64,000 bases of DNA from Pseudomonas sp. REP124 (GTDB taxonomy: Bacteria; Pseudomonadota; Gammaproteobacteria; Pseudomonadales; Pseudomonadaceae): contig NZ_JAIQWX010000005.1 in the NCBI RefSeq assembly GCF_020164475.1, positions 1-64,000 on the forward strand, written 5' to 3'. Shown piece after piece: positions 47,952-57,337 of this stretch (position 1 is the stretch's first letter; each line of letters begins with the position of its first letter). The notes under the pieces are model-generated. The model saw nothing but the letters and a program-made list of their open reading frames with translations, did no database searches and was not told the origin of the DNA. The position numbers were made by a program, and so were the translations under genes.

Positions 47952-49112
47952 ATGAATTTCCAACTGACCCAAGAACAAGAAATGTTGGTGGACTCGGTAC
48001 GCAGTTTTGTCGAAAAAGAACTGCTGCCTTACGAAGACGAAGTCGACCGTGCCGACGAAGTCTCCCCGGAACTCGCGGCGCAGATTCGCGGCAAGGCCAT
48101 CGCTGCCGGTTTCTATGCCTTCAACATGCCCGAAGAAGTGGGCGGTGGCGGTCTGGACTACCTGTCCCAGGCGCTGATCGAACGTGAGCTGTCCAAGGTT
48201 TCCTGGGCGCTGCACGTGTTTGTCGCGCGCCCTTCGAAAATCCTCATGGCCTGCAAGGGCGAGCAGATCAACGACTACCTGCTGCCGTGCATCCAGGGCG
48301 AGAAGATCGACTGCTTCGCCCTCACCGAGCCGGGCGCCGGTTCCGATGCCAACGCGATCAAGACCCGCGCCGTGCGTGACGGTGACGACTTCATTCTCAA
48401 CGGCAGCAAGCACTTCATCAGCCACGCCGGCCACGCCGATTTCGCTATCGTCTTCGCCGTGACCGACACCTACGAGCACAACGGCCGCAAGCGCAACGCC
48501 GTGACTTCGTTCCTGGTCGATCGCAACACCCCGGGCATGACCATTCGCCGTGGGCCGAAGTGCGTAAGTAACCGTGGTTACCACACCTTCGAAATGTTCT
48601 TCGACGACTGCCGTGTGCCGGCTTCCAAAGTGCTGGGCGAAGTCGACAAGGGCTGGGAAGTGGCCAACGCCTGGCTGACTGCCGGCCGGGTAATGGTCGC
48701 CGCCAACTGCGTCGGCCAGGCGCAACGGGCGCTGGACGTGTCGCTGCAATGGGCTGCGGACCGCAAACAGTTCGGCCAGCCGATCGGCAGCTACCAGGGC
48801 GTGTCGTTCAAGTTGGCTGACATGGCGACGCAGATTCGCGCCGCCGAACTGCTGACCCTGCACACCGCCTGGAAAATGGACCAGGGCACCATGACCGACG
48901 GCGAGGCCGGCATGGCCAAGCTGTTTGCCAGTGAAGTGCTGGGTCGCGCGGCCGATGAGGCGGTGCAGATCTTCGGCGGCATGGGCCTGATGGACGAAGG
49001 TCCGGTGGAACGCATCTGGCGTAACGCGCGGATCGAGCGGATCTGGGAAGGCACCTCGGAAATCCAGCGCCACATCATTTCCCGCGAACTGCTGCGGCCG
49101 CTGCTGCGCTGA
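47952..49112 (+). CDS. Acyl-CoA dehydrogenase
   Basis: This FAD-dependent acyl-CoA dehydrogenase of 386 residues would introduce an alpha,beta double bond. Landmarks are FALTEPGAGSDANAIKTRAV, GSKHFISHAGHADFAIVFA, and the C-terminal QIFGGMGLMDEGPVERIWRN then IERIWEGTSEIQRHIISREL. Electrons would pass to ETF. Its substrate is unknown; company with arginine enzymes suggests a guanidino-acyl-CoA. The start MNFQLTQEQEM is 41 codons inside the longest frame. Confidence 0.93.
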   Translation: MNFQLTQEQEMLVDSVRSFVEKELLPYEDEVDRADEVSPELAAQIRGKAIAAGFYAFNMPEEVGGGGLDYLSQALIERELSKVSWALHVFVARPSKILMACKGEQINDYLLPCIQGEKIDCFALTEPGAGSDANAIKTRAVRDGDDFILNGSKHFISHAGHADFAIVFAVTDTYEHNGRKRNAVTSFLVDRNTPGMTIRRGPKCVSNRGYHTFEMFFDDCRVPASKVLGEVDKGWEVANAWLTAGRVMVAANCVGQAQRALDVSLQWAADRKQFGQPIGSYQGVSFKLADMATQIRAAELLTLHTAWKMDQGTMTDGEAGMAKLFASEVLGRAADEAVQIFGGMGLMDEGPVERIWRNARIERIWEGTSEIQRHIISRELLRPLLR

Positions 49113-49130
49113 TCCGCCCGGAGAATTCCC

Positions 49131-51230
49131 ATGTCGCAATCGATTCGTGACAACCTCAAACGCATGCTCGCGCCCAAGCACGTGGCGTTCGTCGGCGGCC
49201 GCAGCATGGCCCGCGCCCTCAAGCGCTGCGCCGAAGGCGGCTACCAGGGGCAAATGTGGCTGGTCAACCCGCAGCACGACAGCCTCGAAGGCGTGCCGTG
49301 CGTACGCAACATCGCCGACTTGCCCTGCGGCCCGGACGCGGTGTTCATCGCCACCAACCGTGAGCTGACCCTGACCTGCGTCGCGGAGCTTGCCGCCATA
49401 GGCACCGGCGGTGCCATCTGCTACGCCTCGGGTTTCGCCGAAATAGGCGCCGAAGGCCAGGCCCTGCAACGCCAGCTGCTGGAAGCGGCCGGCGACATGG
49501 CCTTGCTCGGCCCCAACTGCTACGGCCTGCTGGACTACCTGCACAGCTCCGCGCTGTGGCCGGTGGCCCACGGCGGCAAGGCGGTGGAGAAGGGCGTGGC
49601 GGTGCTGACCCAGAGCGGCAACTTCGCCTACAACCTGTCCATGAGTGACCGCTCACTGCCGGTGGCCTATATGGCGTCGGTGGGCAATCAGGCGCAATTG
49701 GGCGTGGCGGAACTGATGGACGTGCTGCTCGATGAGCCACGGGTCACCGCCATCGGCCTGCACATGGAAGGCCTGAAGAACGTGCCGGGTTTCGCCCGCG
49801 CCGCGCACAAGGCGCTGGAGAAGGGCATCCCGATCATCGCCCTGAAAACCGGCGTCTCGCAGATCGGCGCCGAACTGGCCCTGAGTCACACCAGCTCGCT
49901 GTCCGGTTCCGATGCCTTGTACGACGCGCTGTTCGACCGCCTCGGGGTGATCCGCGTCAGCGGCCCGGTGAGCTTTGTCGAAACCCTGAAAGCGGCGGCC
50001 TGTGGCAACCTGCCGGCGGGCGACAGCCTGATCGCGCTGGCCTGTTCCGGTGGCGACGCCGGGCTGATCGCCGACTACTCCGAACGCAACGGCCTGACGC
50101 TGCCCAAGCTGGACAACGGACAGGTCGCGGAACTGGCCACCGTGCTGCCGAGCTACGCCAATCTGGTCAACCCGCTGGACTTCACCACGGCGATCTGGGG
50201 CGACGGCGAAGCCTTGAACACCATGCTCGACACCGCCCTGCGCACCGAAGCCGACGCGGCGATGCTGGTGCTCGATTACCCGGCGGAGTACACCGGCGAG
50301 CGCAAGGAATGCGACCTGTTGCTGGACTTGTACTGCAAGGCGCTGGAGCGTCATGGCAAGACCGGATTCGTCACTTCGGCCTTCCCGGAGCTGCTGCCAC
50401 CGCATGCCCGCGAGCGTCTGCACGCCCAGGGCGTTGCGGCGTTACAGGGTGTCGAAGACGGCCTAGCCGCCTGGGGCCGCATCGCCGGTTACCAGCGCAA
50501 TCGTCAGGCGCTGCTGGCCTTGGGTGAATCGGCACTGGTGCCGCTCTGCCCGCAAGCGCTTGCAGGCGAAGGCGAATTGCTCAACGAGTGGGATTCGAAA
50601 CAGGCCTTGCGTGAGTTCGGCCTGCCGACACCAAACGGCGTGCTGAGCTCTGCGGCCAGTGCACTGCAGGACGCGCAAAAACTCGGCTACCCGCTGGTGC
50701 TCAAAGCGGTCAGCGCACAGCTGCCGCACAAGACCGAGGCCGGCGCCGTCGCGCTGAACCTCAAGGACGATGCCGCGCTGACTGCTGCGCTGGAAAAAAT
50801 GCGCGCCAGCATCAAGGCCTACGCGCCGGACGTGGCCTTCGATCAACTGCTGCTGGAGCCGATGGCCAAGCCGCCACTGGCCGAGCTGATCGTCGGCATC
50901 AAGCGCGAAAACGATTTCGGCCTGGCCCTGGTGATCGGCGCCGGCGGCATCCTGGTGGAATTGCTCAAGGACAGTCGCAGCCTGCTGCTGCCGACCACCG
51001 ACGGCGCCATCCGCCAGGCCTTGCTAAGTCTGCGTAGCGCCGCGCTGCTGCAAGGTTTCCGTGGGCGCGAAGCGGCGGATCTCGATTCGCTGGTGAGCGC
51101 GATTCGTGCGGTCGCCGACTACGCCTGCGAAAACGCCGCGCAACTGCTGGAACTGGATGTGAACCCATTGTTGGTCGGTGCCGACGGCACGACCGCGGTC
51201 GATGCGTTGATTCGCCTCGGCCATGCGTGA
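49131..51230 (+). CDS. NDP-forming acyl-CoA synthetase
   Basis: This 699-residue protein is of the ACD/PatZ type. It has an N-terminal CoA-binding domain (KHVAFVGGRSMARALKRCAE), succinyl-CoA-ligase-like domains (LLGPNCYGLLDYLHSS, TQSGNFAYNLSMSD, LALSHTSSLSGSDALYDALF) and a C-terminal ATP-grasp (KQALREFGLPTPNGVL, GYPLVLKAVSAQLPHKTEAG). It activates an organic acid to its CoA thioester. No acetyltransferase domain is attached. It supplies the substrate type needed by the two preceding enzymes. Confidence 0.92.
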   Translation: MSQSIRDNLKRMLAPKHVAFVGGRSMARALKRCAEGGYQGQMWLVNPQHDSLEGVPCVRNIADLPCGPDAVFIATNRELTLTCVAELAAIGTGGAICYASGFAEIGAEGQALQRQLLEAAGDMALLGPNCYGLLDYLHSSALWPVAHGGKAVEKGVAVLTQSGNFAYNLSMSDRSLPVAYMASVGNQAQLGVAELMDVLLDEPRVTAIGLHMEGLKNVPGFARAAHKALEKGIPIIALKTGVSQIGAELALSHTSSLSGSDALYDALFDRLGVIRVSGPVSFVETLKAAACGNLPAGDSLIALACSGGDAGLIADYSERNGLTLPKLDNGQVAELATVLPSYANLVNPLDFTTAIWGDGEALNTMLDTALRTEADAAMLVLDYPAEYTGERKECDLLLDLYCKALERHGKTGFVTSAFPELLPPHARERLHAQGVAALQGVEDGLAAWGRIAGYQRNRQALLALGESALVPLCPQALAGEGELLNEWDSKQALREFGLPTPNGVLSSAASALQDAQKLGYPLVLKAVSAQLPHKTEAGAVALNLKDDAALTAALEKMRASIKAYAPDVAFDQLLLEPMAKPPLAELIVGIKRENDFGLALVIGAGGILVELLKDSRSLLLPTTDGAIRQALLSLRSAALLQGFRGREAADLDSLVSAIRAVADYACENAAQLLELDVNPLLVGADGTTAVDALIRLGHA

Positions 51231-51240
51231 GGATCTGAAC

Positions 51241-52848
51241 ATGCAAAGCAAAACCTTGACCGGTGGCCAGGCGCTGGTGCGTCTGCTGGCCAACTACGGC
51301 GTCGACACCGTGTTCGGCATTCCCGGCGTGCACACCCTGGAGCTGTATCGCGGCCTGCCCGGCAGCGGCATTCGCCACGTGCTGACCCGCCACGAGCAGG
51401 GCGCCAGTTTCATGGCCGACGGCTATGCCCGAGTCAGCGGCAAGCCCGGCGTGTGCTTCGTCATCACCGGCCCCGGCGTGACCAACGCCGCCACCGGGAT
51501 TGGCCAGGCCTACGCCGACTCGATTCCGATGCTGGTGATTTCCAGCGTCAACCACACCGCCAGCCTGGGCAAGGGCTGGGGAATCCTGCACGAATGCCAG
51601 GACCAGCGCGCGATGACCGCGCCGATCACCGCGTTCTCGGCAGTGGCCCTGACCGCTGAAGATCTGCCTGAGCTGGTTGCCCGTGCCTATGCGGTGTTCG
51701 ACAGCGAGCGTCCGCGTCCGGTGCACATTTCCGTGCCGCTGGACGTATTGGCGGCACCGGTAGCCCGCGACTGGAGCAACGAAGTGGTGCGTCGTCCCGG
51801 TCGCGGCGCGCCAGCGGCGTCTGTTTTGGACGAAGCCGTTGCCAAGCTGCACGCTGCCAAACGCCCGATGATCATCGCTGGCGGCGGCGCCCTGAATGCC
51901 ACCGCGCAATTGCAGGAACTCAGCACTCGTCTGGCCGCGCCGCTGTTCACCAGCGTCGCCGGCAAGGGCCTGCTGCCACCGGACGCGCCGCTGAACGCCG
52001 GTTCGTCCCTGTGCGTGGAGCCCGGCTGGAACCTGATCGCCGAAGCCGATGTGGTGCTGGCAGTCGGTACCGAGATGGCCGACACCGATTTCTGGCGCGA
52101 GCGCCTGCCGGTCAATGGCGAAGTCCTGCGGGTGGACATCGACTCGCGCAAGTTCAACGACTTCTATCCCTGCGCCGTGGCCCTGCAAGGCGATGCGCAA
52201 CAGACCCTGGCTGCATTACTGGAGCGCCTGTCGCCAGAAGTGCGCGACGCGGGCGCGGCGATCGCCAAGGTTGCGGCACTGCGTGAAGCGGTGAAGAGCG
52301 GTCACGGTCCGTTGCAGTCGATTCATCAGGCGATCCTTTCGCGCATCGCCGCCGAACTGCCGGCCGATGCCTTCATCAGCACCGACATGACCCAACTGGC
52401 CTACACCGGCAACTACGCCTTCGACTCGCTGGCGCCACGCAGCTGGTTGCACCCGACCGGCTACGGCACCTTGGGATACGGCCTGCCTGCGGGCATCGGC
52501 GCCAAGTTCGGCGCGCCGCAGCGTCCGGGCCTGGTGCTGGTGGGGGACGGCGGTTTCCTCTATACCGCGCAGGAACTGGCGACCGCCGTCGAAGAACTGG
52601 ACAGCCCGCTGGTGGTGCTGCTGTGGAACAACGATGCCCTGGGGCAGATCCGCGACGACATGCTCGGCCTGGACATCGAACCCATCGGCGTGCTGCCGCG
52701 CAACCCCGACTTCGGCGGCCTGGCCCGCGCCTTCGGGTGCACCGTGACCCAACCGCAAAGCCTGGCCGAACTGCAAACCGACCTGCGCAACGGCTTCAAG
52801 CGCAACGGTGTCACCCTGATCGAACTCAAGCACGCCTGCGCGCAGTGA
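51241..52848 (+). CDS. aruI: AruI, 2-ketoarginine decarboxylase
   Basis: This ThDP enzyme of 535 residues decarboxylates 5-guanidino-2-oxopentanoate (2-ketoarginine) to 4-guanidinobutyraldehyde. The ThDP glutamate lies in LTRHEQGASFMADGYARVSG. The cofactor motif is GDGGFLYTAQELATAVEELD through LLWNN. It is directly followed by aruH, as in P. aeruginosa where the pair is named. The ATG at 51241 has GAGGA upstream and avoids overlap with the synthetase gene. Confidence 0.92.
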   Translation: MQSKTLTGGQALVRLLANYGVDTVFGIPGVHTLELYRGLPGSGIRHVLTRHEQGASFMADGYARVSGKPGVCFVITGPGVTNAATGIGQAYADSIPMLVISSVNHTASLGKGWGILHECQDQRAMTAPITAFSAVALTAEDLPELVARAYAVFDSERPRPVHISVPLDVLAAPVARDWSNEVVRRPGRGAPAASVLDEAVAKLHAAKRPMIIAGGGALNATAQLQELSTRLAAPLFTSVAGKGLLPPDAPLNAGSSLCVEPGWNLIAEADVVLAVGTEMADTDFWRERLPVNGEVLRVDIDSRKFNDFYPCAVALQGDAQQTLAALLERLSPEVRDAGAAIAKVAALREAVKSGHGPLQSIHQAILSRIAAELPADAFISTDMTQLAYTGNYAFDSLAPRSWLHPTGYGTLGYGLPAGIGAKFGAPQRPGLVLVGDGGFLYTAQELATAVEELDSPLVVLLWNNDALGQIRDDMLGLDIEPIGVLPRNPDFGGLARAFGCTVTQPQSLAELQTDLRNGFKRNGVTLIELKHACAQ

Positions 52849-52861
52849 AGGGGAGAAGACC

Positions 52862-54052
52862 ATGCGTTTTTCCGATCTGACCCAGCGTATCGCCGGTGAC
52901 GGCGCCGCGGCCTGGGATATTCACTACCGCGCGCTGGCCAAGCGCGAGCAGGGCGAGGACATCCTGTTGCTGTCCGTGGGCGACCCGGATTTCGACACCC
53001 CGCAGCCGATCGTGCAGGGCGCCATCGACAGCCTGTTGTCCGGCAACACCCACTACGCCGAGGTGCGCGGCAAGCGTGCCTTGCGCGAGGCCATTGCCAA
53101 GCGTCATCGCCAGCGCAGCGGCCAAATGGTTTCGACGGATGAGGTGACCGTGCTGGCCGGCGCGCAATGCGCACTGTTCAGCGTCGCCCAGTGCGTCTTG
53201 AATCCTGGCGATGAAGTGATCGTCGCCGAGCCGATGTACGTCACCTACGAAGCCGTTTTCGGCGCCTGCGGTGCCGTCGTAGTGCCGGTGCCGGTGCGTT
53301 CGGAAAACGGCTTTCGGGTAATGCCCGAGGACGTCGCCGCGCGCATCACCCCGCGTACCCGCGCTTTGGCCCTGAACAGCCCGCACAACCCGTCCGGCGC
53401 GAGCCTGCCGCGCAGCACCTGGCAGGCGCTGGCCGAACTGTGCATCGCACATGATTTGTGGCTGATTTCCGATGAGGTCTACAGCGAACTGCTGTTCGAA
53501 GGCGAGCACGTCAGCCCGGCGAGCCTGCCGGGCATGGCCGAGCGCACCGCGACCCTCAACAGCCTGTCGAAATCCCACGCCATGACCGGCTGGCGCGTCG
53601 GCTGGGTGGTGGCGCCGCCTTCATTGGCCGCACACCTGGAAAACCTGGCGCTGTGCATGCTCTATGGCTCGCCCGACTTTGTTCAGGACGCTGCCGTGGT
53701 CGCCTTGGAAAGCAATCTGCCGGAGCTGGACGCCATGCGCGAAGCCTATCGCCAGCGCCGCGATCTGGTCTGCGAAAGCCTGGCCGATTGCCCGGGGATC
53801 CGCGCGCTGAAACCCGATGGCGGCATGTTCGTGATGGTCGATATCCGCGAAACCGGGCTCAGTGCCCAGGCGTTCGCCGACCGTTTGCTCGATCGCCACG
53901 GCGTTTCCGTGTTGGCCGGTGAAGCCTTCGGGCCGAGCGCGGCCGGTCATATCCGTCTCGGGTTGGTCGTTGGCGCTGCGTCACTGCTTGACGCCTGCCA
54001 GCGCATCGCCCGTTGTGCTGAAGAATTGATGGAGGTTGAGGTAGATGCTTGA
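52862..54052 (+). CDS. aruH: AruH, arginine:pyruvate transaminase
   Basis: This is a PLP aminotransferase of class I (396 residues) that transfers the arginine amino group to pyruvate, giving 2-ketoarginine and alanine. Key segments are VGDPDFDTPQPI, NSPHNPSGASLPRSTW, ISDEVYSELLFEG and the PLP lysine in NSLSKSHAMTGWRVGW. GGGGAG lies upstream of the ATG. The stop overlaps the aldehyde dehydrogenase gene by 8 nt. Confidence 0.93.
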   Translation: MRFSDLTQRIAGDGAAAWDIHYRALAKREQGEDILLLSVGDPDFDTPQPIVQGAIDSLLSGNTHYAEVRGKRALREAIAKRHRQRSGQMVSTDEVTVLAGAQCALFSVAQCVLNPGDEVIVAEPMYVTYEAVFGACGAVVVPVPVRSENGFRVMPEDVAARITPRTRALALNSPHNPSGASLPRSTWQALAELCIAHDLWLISDEVYSELLFEGEHVSPASLPGMAERTATLNSLSKSHAMTGWRVGWVVAPPSLAAHLENLALCMLYGSPDFVQDAAVVALESNLPELDAMREAYRQRRDLVCESLADCPGIRALKPDGGMFVMVDIRETGLSAQAFADRLLDRHGVSVLAGEAFGPSAAGHIRLGLVVGAASLLDACQRIARCAEELMEVEVDA

Positions 54053-55460
54053 TTACACCGCTCTGTATATCGATGGTCGCTGGCAAACCCCGTCGGGCAA
54101 AGGTATCGCCCAGGTCATCAACCCGGCCACCGAGGAAGTGGCCGGCAGCGTACCGCTGGGCGATGAACATGATGTCGACAACGCCGTGGCCGCAGCGCGC
54201 AAGGCCTTCGCCTCATGGTCGCGTACTCCGTCCAGCGTGCGTGCCGGGTACATCCGCGCCCTGGCCCAACAACTGAAAGCCCGTGCCGATGAAATGGCCG
54301 CGGTGATCACCACCGAGCTGGGCATGCCGGTGCAGTGGTCACGTTCGGTGCAGGTCGACGGGCCGATCATTGGTCTTGAGCAATATGTCGAACTCGCCGC
54401 CGTGATGGACGAAGTGCGTGAAGTCGGCAACTCACTGGTGATTCGCGAAGCGGTGGGCGTCTGCGCGTTCATCAACCCGTGGAACTACCCGCTGCACCAG
54501 TTGATCGGCAAGCTCGCCCCGGCGCTGGCGGCCGGTTGCACGGTGGTGGTCAAGCCGAGCCAGGACACACCGTTGCACGCGTTCCTGCTGGCACAGATGA
54601 TCGAAGACATTGGCCTGCCTGCCGGTGTGTTCAACCTGGTCAGCGGACCGGGTTCGAAAGTCGGCGAAGCCCTGGCCAAACACCCGGACGTGGACATGGT
54701 GTCGTTCACCGGCTCCACTGGCGCCGGGGTGCGGGTCTCCCAGGCCGCGGCGCCTTCGGTCAAGCGCGTGTGCCTGGAACTGGGCGGCAAGTCGGCGCTG
54801 CTGATTGCCGAGGACGCCGATCTGGACGCCGCCGTGCGCTATGGCGTGCAGGACGTGATGATCAATTCCGGGCAGACCTGCACCGCGCTGACCCGCATGC
54901 TGCTGCCAGCCAGCCGTTACGCCGAGGCGGTGGAGATCGCGCTGGAAGAAACCCTGAGCCTGAAAATGGGCGATCCGCTGGACCCGCAGAGCTTCCTCGG
55001 CCCGATGTGCTCCGAGGGGCAGCGTCGCACCGTGCTCGACTACATCCGGATCGGTCAGGAAGAGGGCGCACGCCTGCTGTGCGGCGGCGAGTCGACGGCT
55101 GACTTCGAACGAGGCTACTACGTCAGCCCGACGCTGTTCGCCGACGTCAACAACAGCATGCGCATCGCCCAGGAAGAAATCTTCGGCCCGGTGCTGTGCC
55201 TGATCCCTTATGAGGATGAGGCGCAGGCCATCGAGATCGCCAACGACTCGCCGTTCGGCCTGTCCAGCGGCGTCTGGGCCGGCAGCACCGAGCGTGCCTT
55301 GCAATTGGGTCGTCAGTTGCGGGCCGGTCAGTGCTTCCTCAATGGTGCGGCGTTCAACTATCAGGCGCCGTTCGGCGGCTACAAGCAGTCCGGCAATGGT
55401 CGGGAGTGGGGGGAAGAGGGACTCAACGAATTCGTCGAAGTGAAGGCGATTCAGGTGTGA
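54045..55460 (+). CDS. Aldehyde dehydrogenase, likely for 4-guanidinobutyraldehyde
   Basis: This 471-residue NAD(P)-dependent aldehyde dehydrogenase has NPWNYPLHQLIGKLAPALAA, SFTGSTGAGVRVSQAA, catalytic Glu in LELGGKSALLI and catalytic Cys in INSGQTCTALTRM. It follows aruH with overlapping frames, so it very likely oxidises the AruI product to 4-guanidinobutyrate (KauB does this in P. aeruginosa). No guanidinobutyrase gene lies in the window. Confidence 0.9.
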   Translation: MLDYTALYIDGRWQTPSGKGIAQVINPATEEVAGSVPLGDEHDVDNAVAAARKAFASWSRTPSSVRAGYIRALAQQLKARADEMAAVITTELGMPVQWSRSVQVDGPIIGLEQYVELAAVMDEVREVGNSLVIREAVGVCAFINPWNYPLHQLIGKLAPALAAGCTVVVKPSQDTPLHAFLLAQMIEDIGLPAGVFNLVSGPGSKVGEALAKHPDVDMVSFTGSTGAGVRVSQAAAPSVKRVCLELGGKSALLIAEDADLDAAVRYGVQDVMINSGQTCTALTRMLLPASRYAEAVEIALEETLSLKMGDPLDPQSFLGPMCSEGQRRTVLDYIRIGQEEGARLLCGGESTADFERGYYVSPTLFADVNNSMRIAQEEIFGPVLCLIPYEDEAQAIEIANDSPFGLSSGVWAGSTERALQLGRQLRAGQCFLNGAAFNYQAPFGGYKQSGNGREWGEEGLNEFVEVKAIQV

Positions 55461-55484
55461 CGTTTGGCGATTCAAGGTTAGACC

Positions 55485-55506
55485 GCACCGGGCCCAGGCC
55501 CGGTGC
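55485..55506 (+). terminator. Terminator after the arginine operon
   Basis: A 10-bp perfect stem (GCACCGGGCC and complement, 2-nt spacer, so the effective loop is larger) lies 25 bp after the aldehyde dehydrogenase stop, followed by TTTGCG and a TTTTG tract. Confidence 0.7.
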
Positions 55507-55570
55507 TTTGCGTGGTTTTGATAAAGCTGCAGAACTGGAATTCCATTAGCGATCTATCAGGGGCAAGGCA

Positions 55571-57172
55571 ATGAGCGATAACAAAAACAAGATTACTCAA
55601 GCGAACCACGAACTGGGCTTCCCGCGTCGGGATTTCCTCAAGTACAGCGCAGCAGCGGCGGCGGTGGCCGGGGCGTTTTCCATGGGCCTGCCGTTTGGCG
55701 CCATCGCACAAGAGGCAACGCCCAAAGCCGGTGGCGTGCTTCGCCTGGGTCTCGCGGGGGCGAGTACCACAGATTCCAAGGACCCGGGTTCCTGGGTCGA
55801 TACTTTTACCTTCGTCGGCTTCTCGGCGGTCTACAACACCCTCACCGAAATTGCCGTCGACGGCACGGCGATCCCTGAACTGGCCGAGAGCTGGACCTCG
55901 ACGCCTGACGCGCGCATCTGGACCTTCAAACTGCGCCAGGGCGTGACCTTCCATAACGGCAAAACCCTGACCGCCGATGATGTGGTCGCCTCGATCCAGC
56001 ATCACCTGGGTGACAAGTCCAGCTCGGCGGCGAAAACCGTACTGGGCGATGTGGCCAAGGTCAGCGCCAATGGCAGCGACAGCGTGGTGTTCGAACTGCA
56101 CTCGGGCAACGCTGATTTCACCTACGTGGTCGCCGATTACCATCTGGTGATCATGCCGAGCAAACACGGGGCTGCGGATTGGCAGGCTGGCGTAGGGACC
56201 GGCGGCTATCGCCTCAAGGACTTCGAGCCGGGTGTGCGCATGACCCTGGAACGCAGTCCGGATTACTGGAAAGCCGGTCGCGCGCACTTCGCCAGCGCCG
56301 AGCTGATCGCGATTGCCGACGGCGCGGCACGAATCAATGCGCTGGTGACCGGCCAGGTGGATGTGATCAACAAGGTCGACCTGAAAACCGTGGCCCTGCT
56401 CAAGCGCAACCCCAATATGGTCATCGAAGAGACCAAGGGCGCCCAGCACTACACCTTCCCGATGCTCACCGACAGCCAGGTGTTCGCCAACAACGACGTG
56501 CGCCTGGCGATGAAGCACGCGATCAACCGCGAAACCCTGCTGGCCTCGGTGCTGCACGGTTATGGCCTGGTGGGCAACGACCATCCGATCCAGCCAGGCA
56601 GCCGCTTCATCAACACGGCGCTGGAGCAGCGCACCTACGATCCGGACAAGTCGCGTTTCTACCTGAAACAGGCGGGCCTCGATTCCCTGAAGGTTCGCCT
56701 GCAGGCGTCCGATGCGGCGTACACCGGCGCGGTGGACGCCTCGGTGCTGTTCAAGGAGCAGGCCCGCGCCGCCGGGATCGACATTGAGGTGGTGCGCGAA
56801 CCGGCCGACGGATTCTTCTCCAACGTCTGGATGAAGCAGCCGTTCACCACCTCGTTCTGGTACAGCAGCCTGACCGCCGACCGCATGTTCAGCATCGGCT
56901 ACGCCAAGGGCGCGGCCTGGAACGAAACCCACTGGGATAACCCGCGCTTCAACCAGCTGCTCAATGCTGCTCGCGGCGAAATGAACGACCCGCTGCGCCG
57001 CGAGATGTACAACGAAATGCAGGCCCTGTGCCGGGACGATGGCGGCGCGATCGTGCCGCTGTTCGCCAGCTCCGTGGCCGCACGCTCCAACCGCGTCGCC
57101 CACGGCGGCCAGACCGCGCCGTATGGCGAACTGGATGGGTTGCGGGTGATCGAGCGTTGGTGGCAGGCGTAA
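55571..57172 (+). CDS. Tat-exported peptide-type ABC binding protein
   Basis: This family-5 (DppA/OppA) binding protein of 533 residues has a twin-arginine signal (FPRRDFLKYSAAAAAVAGAF). Mature landmarks are GGVLRLGLAGASTTDSKDPG, LAESWTSTPDARIWTFKLRQ, GVTFHNGKTLTADDVVASI and DVRLAMKHAINRETLL. Tat export is unusual for this family and suggests folding before export. It lies directly after the arginine operon terminator on the same strand. Ligand unknown. Confidence 0.92.
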   Translation: MSDNKNKITQANHELGFPRRDFLKYSAAAAAVAGAFSMGLPFGAIAQEATPKAGGVLRLGLAGASTTDSKDPGSWVDTFTFVGFSAVYNTLTEIAVDGTAIPELAESWTSTPDARIWTFKLRQGVTFHNGKTLTADDVVASIQHHLGDKSSSAAKTVLGDVAKVSANGSDSVVFELHSGNADFTYVVADYHLVIMPSKHGAADWQAGVGTGGYRLKDFEPGVRMTLERSPDYWKAGRAHFASAELIAIADGAARINALVTGQVDVINKVDLKTVALLKRNPNMVIEETKGAQHYTFPMLTDSQVFANNDVRLAMKHAINRETLLASVLHGYGLVGNDHPIQPGSRFINTALEQRTYDPDKSRFYLKQAGLDSLKVRLQASDAAYTGAVDASVLFKEQARAAGIDIEVVREPADGFFSNVWMKQPFTTSFWYSSLTADRMFSIGYAKGAAWNETHWDNPRFNQLLNAARGEMNDPLRREMYNEMQALCRDDGGAIVPLFASSVAARSNRVAHGGQTAPYGELDGLRVIERWWQA

Positions 57173-57198
57173 GCCAATTGCCGAAGCAATGAAGATCC

Positions 57199-57290
57199 CT
57201 GTGGGAGCGGGCTTGCTCGCGAAAGCGGTGTGTCAGTCGCCATCTTCGTCAACTGACAGTGCCTATTCGCGAGCAAGCCCGCTCCCACAG
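57199..57290. repeat. REPIN
   Basis: An inverted REP pair (CTGTGGGAGCGGGCTTGCTC subtype) lies between the binding-protein and first permease genes of the transporter operon, where it may raise the yield of binding protein relative to membrane parts. Confidence 0.85.
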
Positions 57291-57337
57291 TAGGGAATTG
57301 CAGTCTTCAAAGGTGTGCCCATTTAAGGAACTACGCA

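Noticed and set aside
47904..49571. 555-codon minus-strand frame opposite the acyl-CoA dehydrogenase gene
   Set aside because: Shadow frame; the plus-strand gene has full family motifs and the antisense product does not resemble a protein.
55478..57103. 541-codon minus-strand frame opposite the Tat-exported binding protein
   Set aside because: Shadow frame of a well-supported gene.
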